From Plenodomus lindquistii (taxonomy: Eukaryota; Ascomycota; Dothideomycetes; Pleosporales; Leptosphaeriaceae): DNA of 64,000 nucleotides. A model generated the notes under the pieces. That model had not been told where the DNA came from. It did not search any database and saw only the letters and a program-made list of their open reading frames with translations. Location of the stretch: positions 620,001-684,000 of the forward strand of contig JANUWI010000007.1 of assembly GCA_025504975.1 (NCBI GenBank), in the 5' to 3' direction. Shown piece by piece: positions 44,539 through 56,553 of the stretch; the first letter of the stretch is position 1, and each line of letters starts with the position of its first letter. The position numbers and the translations under genes were made by a program.

Positions 44539-46662
44539 TCAAGCAGTATCCAAATTATGCAGGAATCGATCAGTGAAATGCAAGCCGCCATTGCTTTCAA
44601 AATCGTCCAAGGACGTGTGGAAGTCGAGTTGCGGAAGCTCAACATCGTGGACAGACTTCCTTGACCGATCGACTAACGAGTCCTGAGAGGCTTGCGAGAA
44701 TTTGTCGTTGACAATGCCCCATAAAGACGGAGTGTTGCCCTTGACCTTCAAAGGAATACGCTCAGCTGAGGGAGTGGGGCTCTTGACACTCACATTATCA
44801 GCCTTCGGGTCATGGTCATGTGGTACAGCAATTCCAAATCGCAACCCACTTTGGGGTGGAGCACTAGGTTGCTTCTTGATTGTGCTGAATGGAAATGGCG
44901 AGGCCGCCCCAAAGAGATCCTGCGTGCTTATCGGGGGCCCTCGTAGTACACTGTCGTTGGAAAAGCCATTGTCTAGCCGGCTACCGAAGACCGAGAGCGG
45001 TGTGATGGCTGGACTGGGCGCGTGGGTAATCGGACGGGGGGTATTATCAGATATTTGCGACCATCGTCCAGTATTCGCAGGGGACAGGCTTCGATATGTG
45101 CTTTCTTGAAACTCCAACTGCGCCAGCAACATGGCCGCCTGTGTAGACATTGCTGATGGGTGAGAGGACTGTGCAGAGTCTTGGTGTGGACGCTGTAGGT
45201 CTGTGATTGTATCGTCTGGTACATCTGGCTGTTCTTGGACGTTCTGGACAGTTTCGAGGTTGGGGCCGTGCTCCTCAAGTACGGTCTGAATAGGTATAGC
45301 ATCCTCTTCAACGTCATCATCAACTTGCTTCTTTTCCTCCGAAAGCACAGGAGCAACCTTCTTGCTAGCCGGAGAAGAATCGAAATCTACAGTCCGGACT
45401 TTTGGCTTTGATAATTCATTGGTTTTGGACTTTGGATCCGACAATTTCCTGTACTTGAAGCCCGTCGATGAGGCCGGCGCCGGCGAAGCCACTCGGTCGT
45501 GTCGTGGTGCACACTTGGCAACTTGCTGTTGTATAATCTGGTGAGCCAGCTCTGCAGGTGCAGGCACAGGAGGAATGTGTCTTTCAGCGCTCAAGGGTAC
45601 ATGTGCTTCCGAAGGGGCTGGTGGACCCTTCTCTGCCACGCTTACTGACAGCGCAAGTTGACCTGGTTCAGTGCTGGGGGCCGCAACGGTCTGTGTACTG
45701 TGTTCGCTGATGATTGAAGATATTGATGCCTCTGTATTGTTTTGATCGGTTGCAGGTAACTGAGATCCTCTTTGAGGTGCGATGGCATTGGCAGCGCCGA
45801 GATTGTTTGCAGGTGAGGAGATGACCATGGAAGTTGAGGCACTGGATCTCCAAGTTGCAGGCAATGGGGTTTTCGCAGTAACGCTTGTAGCTTGAATAAG
45901 TGTTTTCACTGGTAATGTTCTACGCTTCTCTGTGACAGCTCGCTGTGAACGAACACTCCGGGTGCGAGTCGGTGAAGTTTCCGTGTTGCCGTTTTGTGAG
46001 AATTGTACGCCACCTCTTCGTTCCGACTCAGGACGCCGCAGCCAAAATGGATTGGACAAAGGAGATCTACAATGAAGAAGCCGCTCGGTATTGGCACTGA
46101 AGAACTCGGTCGATCCCGACGCATCGTGTTGGGTAGGAGAGGGTGCTGTCGCTGGTGGGATTTCGACCTCGACCTCGTCAGAGCTATCGTGGTCATGGTT
46201 ACGAAAACTCAAGGCGTCTGCAGTGGCTCTCGATGTTTCTGGTGACGCAATTCGCGCCTGTGTCTCACGTTCGTCATTCTTCACCCGACTCGACCTGGCT
46301 CTGACCCTGACCCTGACTGCGCCTTTGTTTCTCGACGAGTTCTTCGCTACAACTTGGCTCTTCCCAGCCACAGTAGCGCTGCTCTTCTCCGACGCTGTCC
46401 TTGTAGGTCGAGTTGTGGTGCTCCTCCATGGGTTTTTCCAGCCGCCGTCAAAGGGTCCTCGCAGGCCGGCTGAGAGTATGACAGGGGCTCGTCCTCGAAG
46501 CAAATACTGGGACGCGATGGCTTCTATGCGTCTGCGCTTCGCCTCTTGTGCGTGGGCGTCGTAATGTCCGCTCGATGCGTCTTCGATGGCGTCGTCGGGC
46601 TGGGTGTGAATTGGGCCGAAGTCGAGGCCTCGCTTGAGGTGAGGATGCAAGGTTGGAGGCAT
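44539..46662 (-). CDS. Uncharacterised nuclear-type disordered protein
   Basis: Single frame of 707 residues from ATG 46662. The only conserved-looking part is the N-terminus (~38-82). It has a basic helix with a likely nuclear localisation signal (AQEAKRRRIEAIASQYLLRG), then RAPVILSAGLRGPFDGGWKN followed by PW. I associate this combination with an uncharacterised Pezizomycotina family. The rest is Ser/Thr/Pro-rich and low in hydrophobics. It has basic patches (VRVRVRARSSRVK), repeated SP/TP sites that could be kinase targets, and a short ordered-looking tail (DVELPQLDFHTSLDDFESNG, FTDRFLHNLDTA). No catalytic motif or membrane segment is seen. It shares a divergent promoter with NUD1. I do not assign a function; regulation by proline-directed kinases is only a guess from the site density. 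Confidence 0.75.
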   Translation of the reverse strand: MPPTLHPHLKRGLDFGPIHTQPDDAIEDASSGHYDAHAQEAKRRRIEAIASQYLLRGRAPVILSAGLRGPFDGGWKNPWRSTTTRPTRTASEKSSATVAGKSQVVAKNSSRNKGAVRVRVRARSSRVKNDERETQARIASPETSRATADALSFRNHDHDSSDEVEVEIPPATAPSPTQHDASGSTEFFSANTERLLHCRSPLSNPFWLRRPESERRGGVQFSQNGNTETSPTRTRSVRSQRAVTEKRRTLPVKTLIQATSVTAKTPLPATWRSSASTSMVISSPANNLGAANAIAPQRGSQLPATDQNNTEASISSIISEHSTQTVAAPSTEPGQLALSVSVAEKGPPAPSEAHVPLSAERHIPPVPAPAELAHQIIQQQVAKCAPRHDRVASPAPASSTGFKYRKLSDPKSKTNELSKPKVRTVDFDSSPASKKVAPVLSEEKKQVDDDVEEDAIPIQTVLEEHGPNLETVQNVQEQPDVPDDTITDLQRPHQDSAQSSHPSAMSTQAAMLLAQLEFQESTYRSLSPANTGRWSQISDNTPRPITHAPSPAITPLSVFGSRLDNGFSNDSVLRGPPISTQDLFGAASPFPFSTIKKQPSAPPQSGLRFGIAVPHDHDPKADNVSVKSPTPSAERIPLKVKGNTPSLWGIVNDKFSQASQDSLVDRSRKSVHDVELPQLDFHTSLDDFESNGGLHFTDRFLHNLDTA

Positions 46663-47372
46663 AGTCTAGCACCGTCCTTGCATCGACCAAGTTTTGTCTG
46701 AAATTGGCCGACCGTGCGCGCGCAGGGAAGGCGTGGTCGTAGTCGTTGGGTTGTTCGGGCTCGTGTGGCGGGCTGGGTAGCGATAGGTGGTGGGGGCGGT
46801 TCATGCTTATGCGGTCGCGTGTGGTGTGCAGGTGTGCAGGTGTGCAGGCGTGCAGGCGTGCGGTCGGCGGTCGGCGGTCGGTCTATGGTGCTTCCTGAGC
46901 AGATGATGTTGTGGCGATCGTGTTTGCGGGGAGCGCGAGTAGCATCGTGCGGCCCAAGTGCGCCTGGCAGATCAGAAGGAAATCGGTCGTCGCAGGTGGA
47001 GCCTGAACGGTCGCTAACGGCTTCTGGTGGGCAGCGTCTGGCAATCTGGTGTCGGAGCAAAATGGTTCCCAGGGCAACAACGCCCGATTGGGGACTGGTG
47101 TTGGGGGCGGGGGATGGGAGGCGAGCACCCCAGTCGGTGGACGACAAGCGAATCCTAGCATATTTACACATCGATCGGCGATAAGACAACGCGATTCCCA
47201 CCCGCCGCCGCGACAACTCACACCGTTGGACCCAGACGTCTTCTCTTTTTTTTGGCCTGGGCGCCTACAGCATGCTACGAGCTCGCATATAAGCCCCGTG
47301 CCCGCCCGCCCGCCGCGTCTGCGCACCAAACGCACCCGATTCCAGCTGCGCGCGCCTGCACACACCGCCATC
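46663..47372. other. Divergent promoter with short tandem repeats
   Basis: Between the 707-residue gene and NUD1. It holds an 8-bp tandem (ggtgtgca/ggcgtgca, about 46823-46860) directly followed by three cggtcgg units (46861-46882), and catataag at 47286-47293, 80 bp before the NUD1 ATG. An upstream ATG at 47068 opens a short frame. Confidence 0.5.
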
Positions 47373-50300
47373 ATGGCCAACACAACACAGCCGTGGCTCG
47401 AGGACCTGTCCGAGGAGTGGATTCCCCAAGCCAGCACACCTGCAGCAGGCTCCGTTGCGCGCTCCCCCGAGTCGCCCGCACCCAGCACGCACAGCAACAC
47501 GCACACGTCGCAGAGCGCCCCCGCCAAATCAAAGAGCCGCCTTCCCCGCATGAGGCAGTCGTCGGGCTCCTTCTCAGAGATCCAGGTGCGCAGCATCGCA
47601 AAGGAACTGCGCCCGCCAAAACCACGCGCCGCCCTGGCTGAGCGCAGCCTCAGCGACGCCAACATTGCGCCCTCGTCCCCCAGCGCGTCCCACATGCCGC
47701 CGTCCCAGCTCCCCTCGTACACACCTTCGTCGCTGTCCCAGGGCTCCCTCATGTACGGTGGCACAGTAGCGCACAACACAGTCGCCAGGTCCCCCACCAA
47801 AGAGGCGGCATCACACGACACCCCGGAATGGCGGCGGAGACTAGTCAAGGGCGAGATAGGCTATGGCGATCAAAAGGACCTCTTCGGTCCGACGGGCCTG
47901 GAGAACATCTTCCAGAAGCCCAATGGCGCCGCGTCTGAGGACTCGCAGTCGCCGAAGCGCAAGCTGGGTCTGCTCAAAGGCTTGGCGGCAATGCCGTCCA
48001 GCCCACCACCATGGCCTGCCGCGACGCAAGAGCACAGCCTGGTAGAGCAAGAAGCCGAACATGAAACGTCACACAGTAACGACATAGAAACCCCAAGAAA
48101 GGACTCACCACACGAGGATTCAGACCACGAAGCGCAAGATCAAGATTCTTTACAAGTACCACACCCTGGTACACAAGAGGCGTCGCGGACCGTCAGCGGG
48201 CAAATTGAATTCGAAAACGAGAACTTTAGCCCGGTGTTTTTAACCTCCAACCTCAGCGTGGGCCAAATTCGAGATCCAGTCCCCCCCAACTTCAGAGGCT
48301 CAGAACTCGCCAATCGACTGCGTCAGATCGGTTCACCACCTCCGATCATTTGCGAACCCATTCCGGACGATAGCACTCACAGCCAGGACCAGACCGACTC
48401 CTCCTTTGCTAGGACACAAGACTACTCACTGCCAGAAGGCCTGCCTGCTGGAACGCCTGATGTTCCCGATGTTGGACGATATGTGGAACTTCGAAGAGGA
48501 GGATACTCTAGAGAAGGATCCTTTCGTACGCGGCCGCTCAGCCCCTCGCCAGAACGGCTTGTTACTTCGAACACGTCGAGAAAAAGTACGGCAGCTGATG
48601 GTCCCCCAAAGAGTAACGGTCAGCTCTCTTCACCCGACACCGAGCTTACCCCCAAAACCCCTAGCCGGAAGCCCAATCCGTACCTGAGTCCAGAACGCGC
48701 TCGAAACTCGGGGAGCCCTCTCAAGCTTTTCGATGCACACGACACTTTCACCAGTAACCGCCTACAACGACGCTTGAGTCAGCTTGAATATAAATCAGAC
48801 AAGACAGCTTCTAGCACTATGAAAGAGAGCGCGGCCGACACAGCAAAGTTAACGGCACCGCCTGCAAAGCTCACATCGCTCGAGGAGATGAGTTTCCTTT
48901 CCAACGGCCAAACTCCTCTGACAGGCGATCGACACATTGCACCGCGTAGAGTAAGCACCTTTGGTGAGGGGCAACTTAACGAATTCGAATTTTCAGGCGA
49001 CTTCTCCGCTGATGATTCTGAAGCCTTCGATGCGCAAGATGACAGTGCACCGGACGGGTCCCCCTCGATAGATGTTGCTCCACCTGGTAGTCGCCCGCCT
49101 TTCAAATTCCAGCTCGACGATTCACCTGTCTCACGGCAGCCCTCTCGGGCAGTACGACAAACTTCAAGTCAACATAGAGCCCCATCGCGGAACATCAGTC
49201 GACCAAAATTCCAGCAACATCGCAAAGCAAGCGCCATACAAAGGGAGGAAGAGCCAAGCGTGCAAGAGTATGCAGATGGCAAAAGGGGCCCAACTTCACC
49301 ATTCAAGAACCCAACACCGAAGCGTCGGAGAACGATCACCGCGATAGATGATGAAGAGGAGCGGGATGAAGATGTGTTTAGCGACGCTGGTCTTGGCACA
49401 ATCCATCGATCAAACATGGCACTACAATCTGTTCCCGGCCTGAAGGGAAAGGACTCCCTGCCTGACAACCACATCAATGTGGCAGATCCGGAGATACTTG
49501 CCAAAAGACACATTCTAAGACCACGTAATCCCACACCCAGCCAGCGCAGGCGAGATGAGCTGCATGCCGAAATTATGGAAGCTACGGAGGCCTTCATCCT
49601 ATCGTCGCCGAAACTAAACACCATCCGCGAGCAATTAGAGCCATCATTCATATCCGACGCCCAGGAAGAGGAAAACCGCGCCAAAGCCGTGGCCAGTGAG
49701 ATCGCTGCATTCACTATGAAGAGGCACCGTGCTGAGCGCAGCGAGACTCGCAAGCGGTCTGTCACCACTCAAGACTTTCTGGATGAGGCAGTCAAGATCA
49801 TGGACTTCATTCGGACGAAGGGTCGACCGACCAGTGGATTGGGCAGCCTGGAGGAAACGGAGGCTGAAGTGGATTTCGTTGAAGAATCGACTGAGCAAAA
49901 TTCAAGTGTGCTCACATTTGAAAGACCTCCTAGCAGGGAAGGTCGATCGTCTGCGTGGAAGGAGCCAAACCGGCACCAATTGGACCCGAACGTGATGGAT
50001 CATCTGCAAAAGTACCAGGAGGGGGACAACGACACGTTTTTGAATTCATCGGTCAACTCTATTCGCTTCTCACGGATGAGGGGTCCCGCAACACCTGAAG
50101 GTGAAAGCATTATAGTCGAACAAAACGATATCAGGATCACCGATGACCCTAATAGACACTGGCGCAACGTGGGAGCTGTGGCGGACGATCTTGATTCGCA
50201 AACTCGAGCGATGCGTACGCTACAATCTCAAGGCTCGTCGCTTGGACACACCATAGCGACGAATGCTTCGCGCCGGTCCGACCATGTTGCTACCCTACCC

Positions 50301-52931
50301 CCTGAAGCAGTTGCGCATCTCATCCCACAAGAGATCGCAGGGATGAGCTTCGATAGAGAAAAGAACAAATGGGTCCGCCAGAAAAGTCCATCCAAGGAAC
50401 TTCGTCGTGAAGAGGAAGAGGAGCATAGTCGCTGGAACGAAAGTGAAGAGGATCCCTTCGGTCACATCCCTGACCTGACAGTTGACGATATCAACGAGCA
50501 CAAGACAAATGGCGCCTCGCCAACTCGCCCGCAGACGACTGTGGAGACCATTCTAGAAGATTCGGCTTCAGATGCTACTGTCGTCAAGGAACCAGTCAAG
50601 GCGGAGGTTGTACAGCCACGACCCGTCACGCGCGAGGGCAAAGGCATCAATTTCAACGACACCAGCTCAGCCCAATCGAAAGCCTCCAATTTCGGTTGGA
50701 GCTTTCCCAAAACGGAAACACGGAATACATCTTGGAGCACACAGGCACCCAGGAACCAGAGTATGCAAAAGACGCAGCACGTACAAACAACATATGATAT
50801 TCCAGAGTCAGATGAGGGTGACATCGAGCACGAGATTCAATACTATGAGGGACGTGACCGTGCTCCCCCTGGCGTGCAGCATACCCGAGTGCGAGATATC
50901 ACTGTCTCCTTCGCAGAGCGGGAGGGTCATGGCCGTCAGCGCACGGCTACTGCGCCGACCATAGGGCAGAAGCAAGGACAAAGACAACAATCGGGCTGGA
51001 AGCATATGAATAGTGCGAAGTCCTTGCCACGTCTTCATGCAAACCATATGCCCGTCTTCAAGGGCGATGGCGACTTGTCACTTCTGGACGAGCAACCCAC
51101 CAAGAACTATCGGATGCAATTGTCCATGAGTGTCTCGGGGCCAGTTCAGAGGCCTTCCGAGCAGACTCTACTGGCTGCTCCCTCGTCACCGCTGAAGGGA
51201 GATGTCACCTTCATGCTGAGCGATCTTCCCGAGTTTACTCTCAATCAGATCGACGAGTTCGAACTACCAGAACGCGTCATTGTCAAGCACGATGGTACCC
51301 AGTACTCCAGAGCTCTGGAAGACCGTTATGCTCAAGGCACCGCCGAGCTTGTGAAGGCTCTGCAAGATGTTGAACCAGAAGAGCCATATTGGGAAGACCT
51401 TCGACGAGTCGATCTCCATAAGAAAGAGCTCACCTCACTGAATCGACTAGATGAGATGTGCTATCAGCTTGAGGAGCTGGATATTTCTGACAACAAGATC
51501 TCCCAAGTCGAGGGCATACCCTACACCATGCGACGACTTCAGGCACATAGCAATCAACTTACTGGGCTCACTTCTTGGACAACTCTCGTCAATCTGCAGA
51601 ACTTAGATATATCGGGAAACAAGATTGATCGCTTGGACGGTCTCGCGGATTTGGTGCATCTCAGAGTCTTGAAGGCAGACAACAATAAGATCAGGTCATT
51701 GACTGGTATCCTACACCTCGACGGCTTGATGGAGCTTAGCGTGGGCAACAATGAGATTGAGAAGGTGGACTTTGCACGGACCGATCTGTAAGTCTTTGTG
51801 AAAGCCTTGATGAATATTAGTCGCTAACACCGAAGCAGTAAATCCTTGACAGACCTCGATCTTCGGAAAAATCGTCTAGTTGAGGTACGCAACGTGCATT
51901 GCCTACCGCAACTTCAACATCTCAATCTCAGTAAGTTGAGAGCCCGACTGATAAAATACCATAACCTAACTAATGTGTCACCAGACGACAACGATATAAA
52001 GCAGTTTCCAGTCGTCGACACACCTGTCAAACCTTGCAAATACCTACGATCACTTCGCATGTGCAGGAATGGCACAAAGATGCTCCAAGTAGATCGACAC
52101 TTTCCCAAACTGGAGTCACTATATGTCGATGGCAACTCCCTAGTTCAGGTTTCAGGTCTGGAACAGCTCCGCAATCTCCGCACTTTCTCCGCCCGGGAAC
52201 AAAATCTGGCCGCCGATACTGACACCGACTGGTGCGTGAGTAACCTTGCAAGGAACTCAGAGGTTAGGAACCTGTATCTCTCGCTCAATCCCACCCATAG
52301 CCTTGGCATCTCACAACATCTACTGAGTCTCCAACGTTTGGAGCTCGCTTCAATGGGACTCAAAGAGCTTCCGGATAACTTCGGACAGCTCACACCGAAT
52401 CTCCGAACAGTCAACTTGAACTTCAACTCTATCAAAGACCTGAGACCGCTCCTCAACATCAAGCGACTCGGCGAACTACTGCTCGCCGGCAACAAGCTCG
52501 AACGTCTACGCGCAAACGCACTGGTCTTGGGGAAACTGGAAACACTAACAAAACTCGACTGGCGAGACAATCCCCTCTCGCTTCGCTTCTACGCTCCCAC
52601 ATCCGAGAATCGTGTCATGTCTCTCCGAAAAAAGCCTTCAGACGATCAACTCACAGACCGCTTCGTCTTACCAGCTGGCGACGCCGAAGTCGACGAACAG
52701 CATCTTATGCGCCTGGACTACGAGACGCGCATTCGCCGTCGCGTGACGGAGATGATGCTTGCTAATCTCTGCAGGAACCTACGGGAGTTGGACGGCATGA
52801 AGTTTGACAAAGCCAGAGTGCTTGTCAAAGATGATGTTTGGGAACGGTTGCTCTTCCTAGGCGTTATACAACGCAAAAGACCGGATACATCGTGTCATAA
52901 GAACGCCGATGAAAGCACGATTCGGGATTGA
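47373..52931 (+). CDS. Septation/mitotic-exit network scaffold, Nud1/Cdc11 type
   Basis: Three exons (47373-51787, 51839-51930, 51985-52931) give 1817 residues. The N-terminus PWLEDLSEEWIPQ is the conserved first motif of Cdc11/SnaD proteins. About 1300 disordered residues rich in SP/TP follow. The C-terminal third is a leucine-rich repeat domain (~1345-1780: LRRVDLHKKELTSL, LEELDISDNKI, LQNLDISGNKIDRL, LRVLKADNNKIRSL, LDLRKNRLVEVRNV, LNLNDNDIKQF, LRTVNLNFNSIKDL). The family anchors the septation initiation (or mitotic exit) network at spindle pole bodies. In the second intron (51931-51984, 54 nt) the frame is open, so retention would add 18 residues. Removal restores the LRR register LNLNDNDI and is preferred. 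The start is chosen by the conserved motif; upstream codons in frame are not conserved. Confidence 0.9.
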
Positions 52932-53458
52932 TGGACCACACCTAGTCATTAGGCCCGACAACGATTTTCGCAATGCAGTGCGAGTTCTTCTAAAATTCCT
53001 TCGACGTTTTCTTCCATCAGGCTTCAAGATTCATTGCAGCCGGCGTTTTGTGTAAAGTACATCTGAGCATCTCTTTTGTTGCATCTTCTGGGGATTCTAG
53101 GGAGTCTCTCATTGTTCCTTGGGTAAGCATACTGGGTATCTGATCATTTTAGCGCGCAGTAGACATTTTGTTGAGCGCGCGAGTAGGGATCACAGGTGAC
53201 GACTTCACGACTTGTATTAGTAATGAACTTTCAACTGCATAAACGTCAAATGGTCCAATTGCAAACATGTGAAAAAGGTGTGTCGAGTGGATCGACAATG
53301 CATGTCGCATGCATCGCCGTTGTTGAATCTCACCCCGCAGATGGGATGATTCTATCGACATGGTCCGTGCATCCTACACTAAAAGGGCCTGAACATGTGA
53401 CTTGAAACCTACTTCCTTTCTTGACACGACATGACCTTTGACCATCAAGCTCTCAACC
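52932..53458. other. Intergenic, NUD1 to SHE4
   Basis: 3' UTR of NUD1 and promoter of the next plus-strand gene. Nothing recognised. Confidence 0.45.
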
Positions 53459-55936
53459 ATGCCAAACACGTCTGAAGAAGAGCGGGCTCTTCAACTTGCG
53501 CAGAATGCCGAGACGAGCACTAAATCAGGCGAATTAGCTGTCGCAGCGAGATATCTGCGAGAGGCTAGCAGCATCACGCCCCAACATCCTCAAATCATAG
53601 CAGCATGGGCCAAATTACGCGAAGAGGAAGACAAGAGTGAGCTACTCACTATATGCAAAGTATGGGTCAAGAGCCACGATGAACACGATGGCGAGCGAGC
53701 TCTAATGACAATGCGAAAGCACGGGCTTACGCAGAAAGAGGCGGAACAAGCAATGGAAATCCTGTTCGACTTCAAAGGTGAAGATGACGTTCTCGACCAA
53801 GTTACAGGCGAACTGCTGCAGAATCAGGGTGCGCAGGCGTGGCTGGCGACCGCTGTGCGGGAACAGCCGACAAGAATCTACTACGAGATGTTTGAGCGAG
53901 GCGATGATTCAATCGACGGGCTGCTCAAGGTGCTGCTTAACCGGAACGTTTGGCCTGACGACGAGACGTTCAAATTAGGACATAGAGATATGTTTATGCT
54001 GAGTCTGGCAATGATGATGGAGGAAGCGCTCGAGCACCCTGAACGCGCGATGAAGGGCATTGCGCAGCTACTTGCTCATTACGCGGAGCATCTCAAAGGC
54101 ATTATTGATTCGGACAGCTTCGATGTTATTCTTGCTTCTCTGGACATAAGATTGCCGAGTAATTTGAGGAGCCAGGCGACGCTCGCAAGCATCAAGCTGT
54201 TTGAACTCTGTCCTGATACGGCGGGAGAGCTCATCTCGAAGTTTGTGACGCAGAAGGCGAAGAAGGGCGAAGCGAACGATTTGGTGATAGCGTTTTCGGC
54301 GGCTGCGGCAATCTTTCCGGTGGCAATTACGGCGGCAGCGACGCTTTTCCTGACCGAAGGCTTTGTGCAAAGTCTTGTGCCTGTGGTGCAAAAGAAGAAG
54401 TCGGCAAAGTTGGAACAGGCTACTCTGGAGCTAATTAGTGCAGCGTGTACGGACAAGAACTGTCGTGAAGCTGTCAATCGACATTGTAGGGAATGGCTGG
54501 AGGAGTTGGTGGCGGAAAGCCAGGACAAGAAGCGTGCCAATCTTGCGGCACTCGTGCTCATCAAGCTGGGAGAGGAGCAGTCAGCTGCAGAAGGTCCACA
54601 GATTGTCACACCTGGTAAAGTCGATCAGAGCGATTTGATCGCGAGCTTCAAGTCCATGGTCATTGGCGGCGACACAGCGTCCAAGCAAGATTCAATTGAG
54701 GGGCTTGCGTACGCCTCGCTTCAACCAAAGGTCAGAGAGGACCTCTCGAAGTCTCCAAAGTTCCTCAAAAGGCTCATCGAGACAATGAGTGATCCCTCCT
54801 CACCAAAGAGCATCCTGTTCGGCGGTCTGTCCATCTTCGTCAACCTCACGGCATACCTCCCGATTCAATCAGAAGAAGAGAAGCGTATGGCACAGCTCAA
54901 AGACTACGCCAACGCAAAGGTCAACAAAACCCAGAAGCCCACCGGCCCAGATCCCCTCCTCAACGACGAGAACGTCAGTATGCGCTGTAAACGCGTTCTT
55001 GACGCCGGCATCGTTCCCCTTCTTGTCCACATCTGCAAACGTGCGTCTCCCTCCGTTCACACAAACTCCAGCCAAATCCTCCTCTCCCTCAGCAAGGAAC
55101 CCAAAGGCAGGGGCACCATGGCTCAACAAGGCGCTATAAAGCTCCTCATTCAGATCTGGGATCATATCTCCAGCACAGCCTCGGCCTCAACAACAGGAAC
55201 AACACCCTACCCGCCCACCGCGCTCCCCACCACCGCGCAAGCCCTCTCCCGCCTCCTCATCAGCATAAACCCCTCACACATCTTCAACGCTGCACTTCCC
55301 TCTACATCCGCCATCCGCCCGCTCCTCAGCCAACTCACCCGCACAGAGAGTTCAACCTGGCAACTCCACGCCTTTGAATCCCTCCTCGCGCTCACAAACC
55401 TCGCCTCCCTAGACCGCAGCACACAAGACCACATCATCCGGTCCGCCTTTGACACGGTAGTCGACGACCTACTCCTCAGCCAAAACGCAATGATCCGCCG
55501 CGCCGCCACAGAACTTCTCTGCAACCTCATGGCCAGCCCAGTCTGCATTTCAAACTTTGCAGACACCGCTGAGCCCAGGTCAAAACATCGTTTGCACATT
55601 TTACTCGCTATGACAGACATCGACGACGCGGCTACGCGGTCTGCGGCCGGTGGTGCGCTGGCTATGCTGCTCAGTGTTGATTTAGCGGTCGATGCGTTTT
55701 TGCTGCAAGCGAAGAATGTAGAGTGGTTGTTGGGATTGTGTCAGGATGAAGACGAGGGAATTAGACATCGGGGTGTGGTTTGTTTGAGGAGCGTGGTCGA
55801 TGTTGAAAAGGGGGTTGTGGCGTGTAGGGAGAAGGGTGCCGTGGAGGCGTTGAGGGTGGTGCTGAAGGAGACGAGGAGTCCTGAGGTTTTGGGCGTGGGC
55901 GTGGAGACGTTGAAGATTTTGCTGGGGCAGGAGTGA
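53459..55936 (+). CDS. UCS-domain myosin chaperone (She4/Rng3/UNC-45)
   Basis: Single exon, 825 residues from ATG 53459. The N-terminus (EEERALQLAQNAETSTKSGELAVAARYL) is a short helical region like a reduced TPR unit. The remainder is an all-helical armadillo-type array. Diagnostic UCS segments include ILFGGLSIFVNLTAYLP, CKRVLDAGIVPLLVHICKRA, LLSLSKEPKGRGTMAQQGAI, TAQALSRLLISINPSHIF, LHAFESLLALTNLAS and MIRRAATELLCNLMASPVC. UCS proteins fold myosin motor domains and are needed for actomyosin function in cytokinesis and polarity. The gene lies next to the NUD1/CDC11 scaffold, also a cytokinesis factor, but with independent promoters. The length matches fungal UCS proteins. Disordered loops occur near ~495-510 and ~575-590. 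All of the frame is intact. Confidence 0.92.
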   Translation: MPNTSEEERALQLAQNAETSTKSGELAVAARYLREASSITPQHPQIIAAWAKLREEEDKSELLTICKVWVKSHDEHDGERALMTMRKHGLTQKEAEQAMEILFDFKGEDDVLDQVTGELLQNQGAQAWLATAVREQPTRIYYEMFERGDDSIDGLLKVLLNRNVWPDDETFKLGHRDMFMLSLAMMMEEALEHPERAMKGIAQLLAHYAEHLKGIIDSDSFDVILASLDIRLPSNLRSQATLASIKLFELCPDTAGELISKFVTQKAKKGEANDLVIAFSAAAAIFPVAITAAATLFLTEGFVQSLVPVVQKKKSAKLEQATLELISAACTDKNCREAVNRHCREWLEELVAESQDKKRANLAALVLIKLGEEQSAAEGPQIVTPGKVDQSDLIASFKSMVIGGDTASKQDSIEGLAYASLQPKVREDLSKSPKFLKRLIETMSDPSSPKSILFGGLSIFVNLTAYLPIQSEEEKRMAQLKDYANAKVNKTQKPTGPDPLLNDENVSMRCKRVLDAGIVPLLVHICKRASPSVHTNSSQILLSLSKEPKGRGTMAQQGAIKLLIQIWDHISSTASASTTGTTPYPPTALPTTAQALSRLLISINPSHIFNAALPSTSAIRPLLSQLTRTESSTWQLHAFESLLALTNLASLDRSTQDHIIRSAFDTVVDDLLLSQNAMIRRAATELLCNLMASPVCISNFADTAEPRSKHRLHILLAMTDIDDAATRSAAGGALAMLLSVDLAVDAFLLQAKNVEWLLGLCQDEDEGIRHRGVVCLRSVVDVEKGVVACREKGAVEALRVVLKETRSPEVLGVGVETLKILLGQE

Positions 55937-56553
55937 GTGAGTGAGTGAGTGCATCCTGACATGCATGAATCTAATGCAGAATCCTGCCTGCCATGCAATA
56001 TGTGAGCAAGAAGGATATTGCAATGGATGGGATGGTGTTTAGGAGTGGAGTTAGACAATATTGTTACAATGTATATTTTGCGCCTTTTTGGAATTCTTTT
56101 GATCAAGGAAACGACGGAAAATGGTAGACTTGGTATCTGATCCAATCACCGCGTGGCCAAGGACGAAGCTGCATCCTTGCAATAATGACGATCCGCGAGC
56201 GCGAACGCAACGCAACGGCCCGCGCCTAGGTCCCAAAGATGGCAAGCCGCAACGGGAGCGAACGAACCTCACTTGAAAAAAGGTAACGGGTACATATACT
56301 GAGAACGTAAAAAAAGGACCAGAGCAACAGATCCAGTCAAGTTGAGCATGCGAAAAAACCTCATGACAAGCGAAATGTACCGCTTCCCCCCTCCACCATA
56401 CTATTCCATTCCCCAATCCACCAACTCAACCACCCATATCCACCACCGCCCTACAACCCCATCAGCAAAACCACCCACAAATCAATCAACCCAACAATTC
56501 AAACTCACCAACTTCGCCAACCAACCAACCAACCAACCAACACTCTCTCCTCC
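55937..56553. other. Convergent intergenic region, UCS gene and Cys/His gene
   Basis: 3' UTRs, with gagt repeats directly after the stop (55934-55951) and an accaacc tandem at about 56519-56540. No other gene. Confidence 0.5.

Noticed and set aside
46883..47848. 321-codon minus-strand frame across the NUD1 start
   Set aside because: Overlaps the conserved NUD1 N-terminus; composition-driven.
51846..52931. Reading 51839-52931 of NUD1 as one exon
   Set aside because: The 54-nt segment 51931-51984 has donor, branch and acceptor, and its removal restores the LRR pattern.
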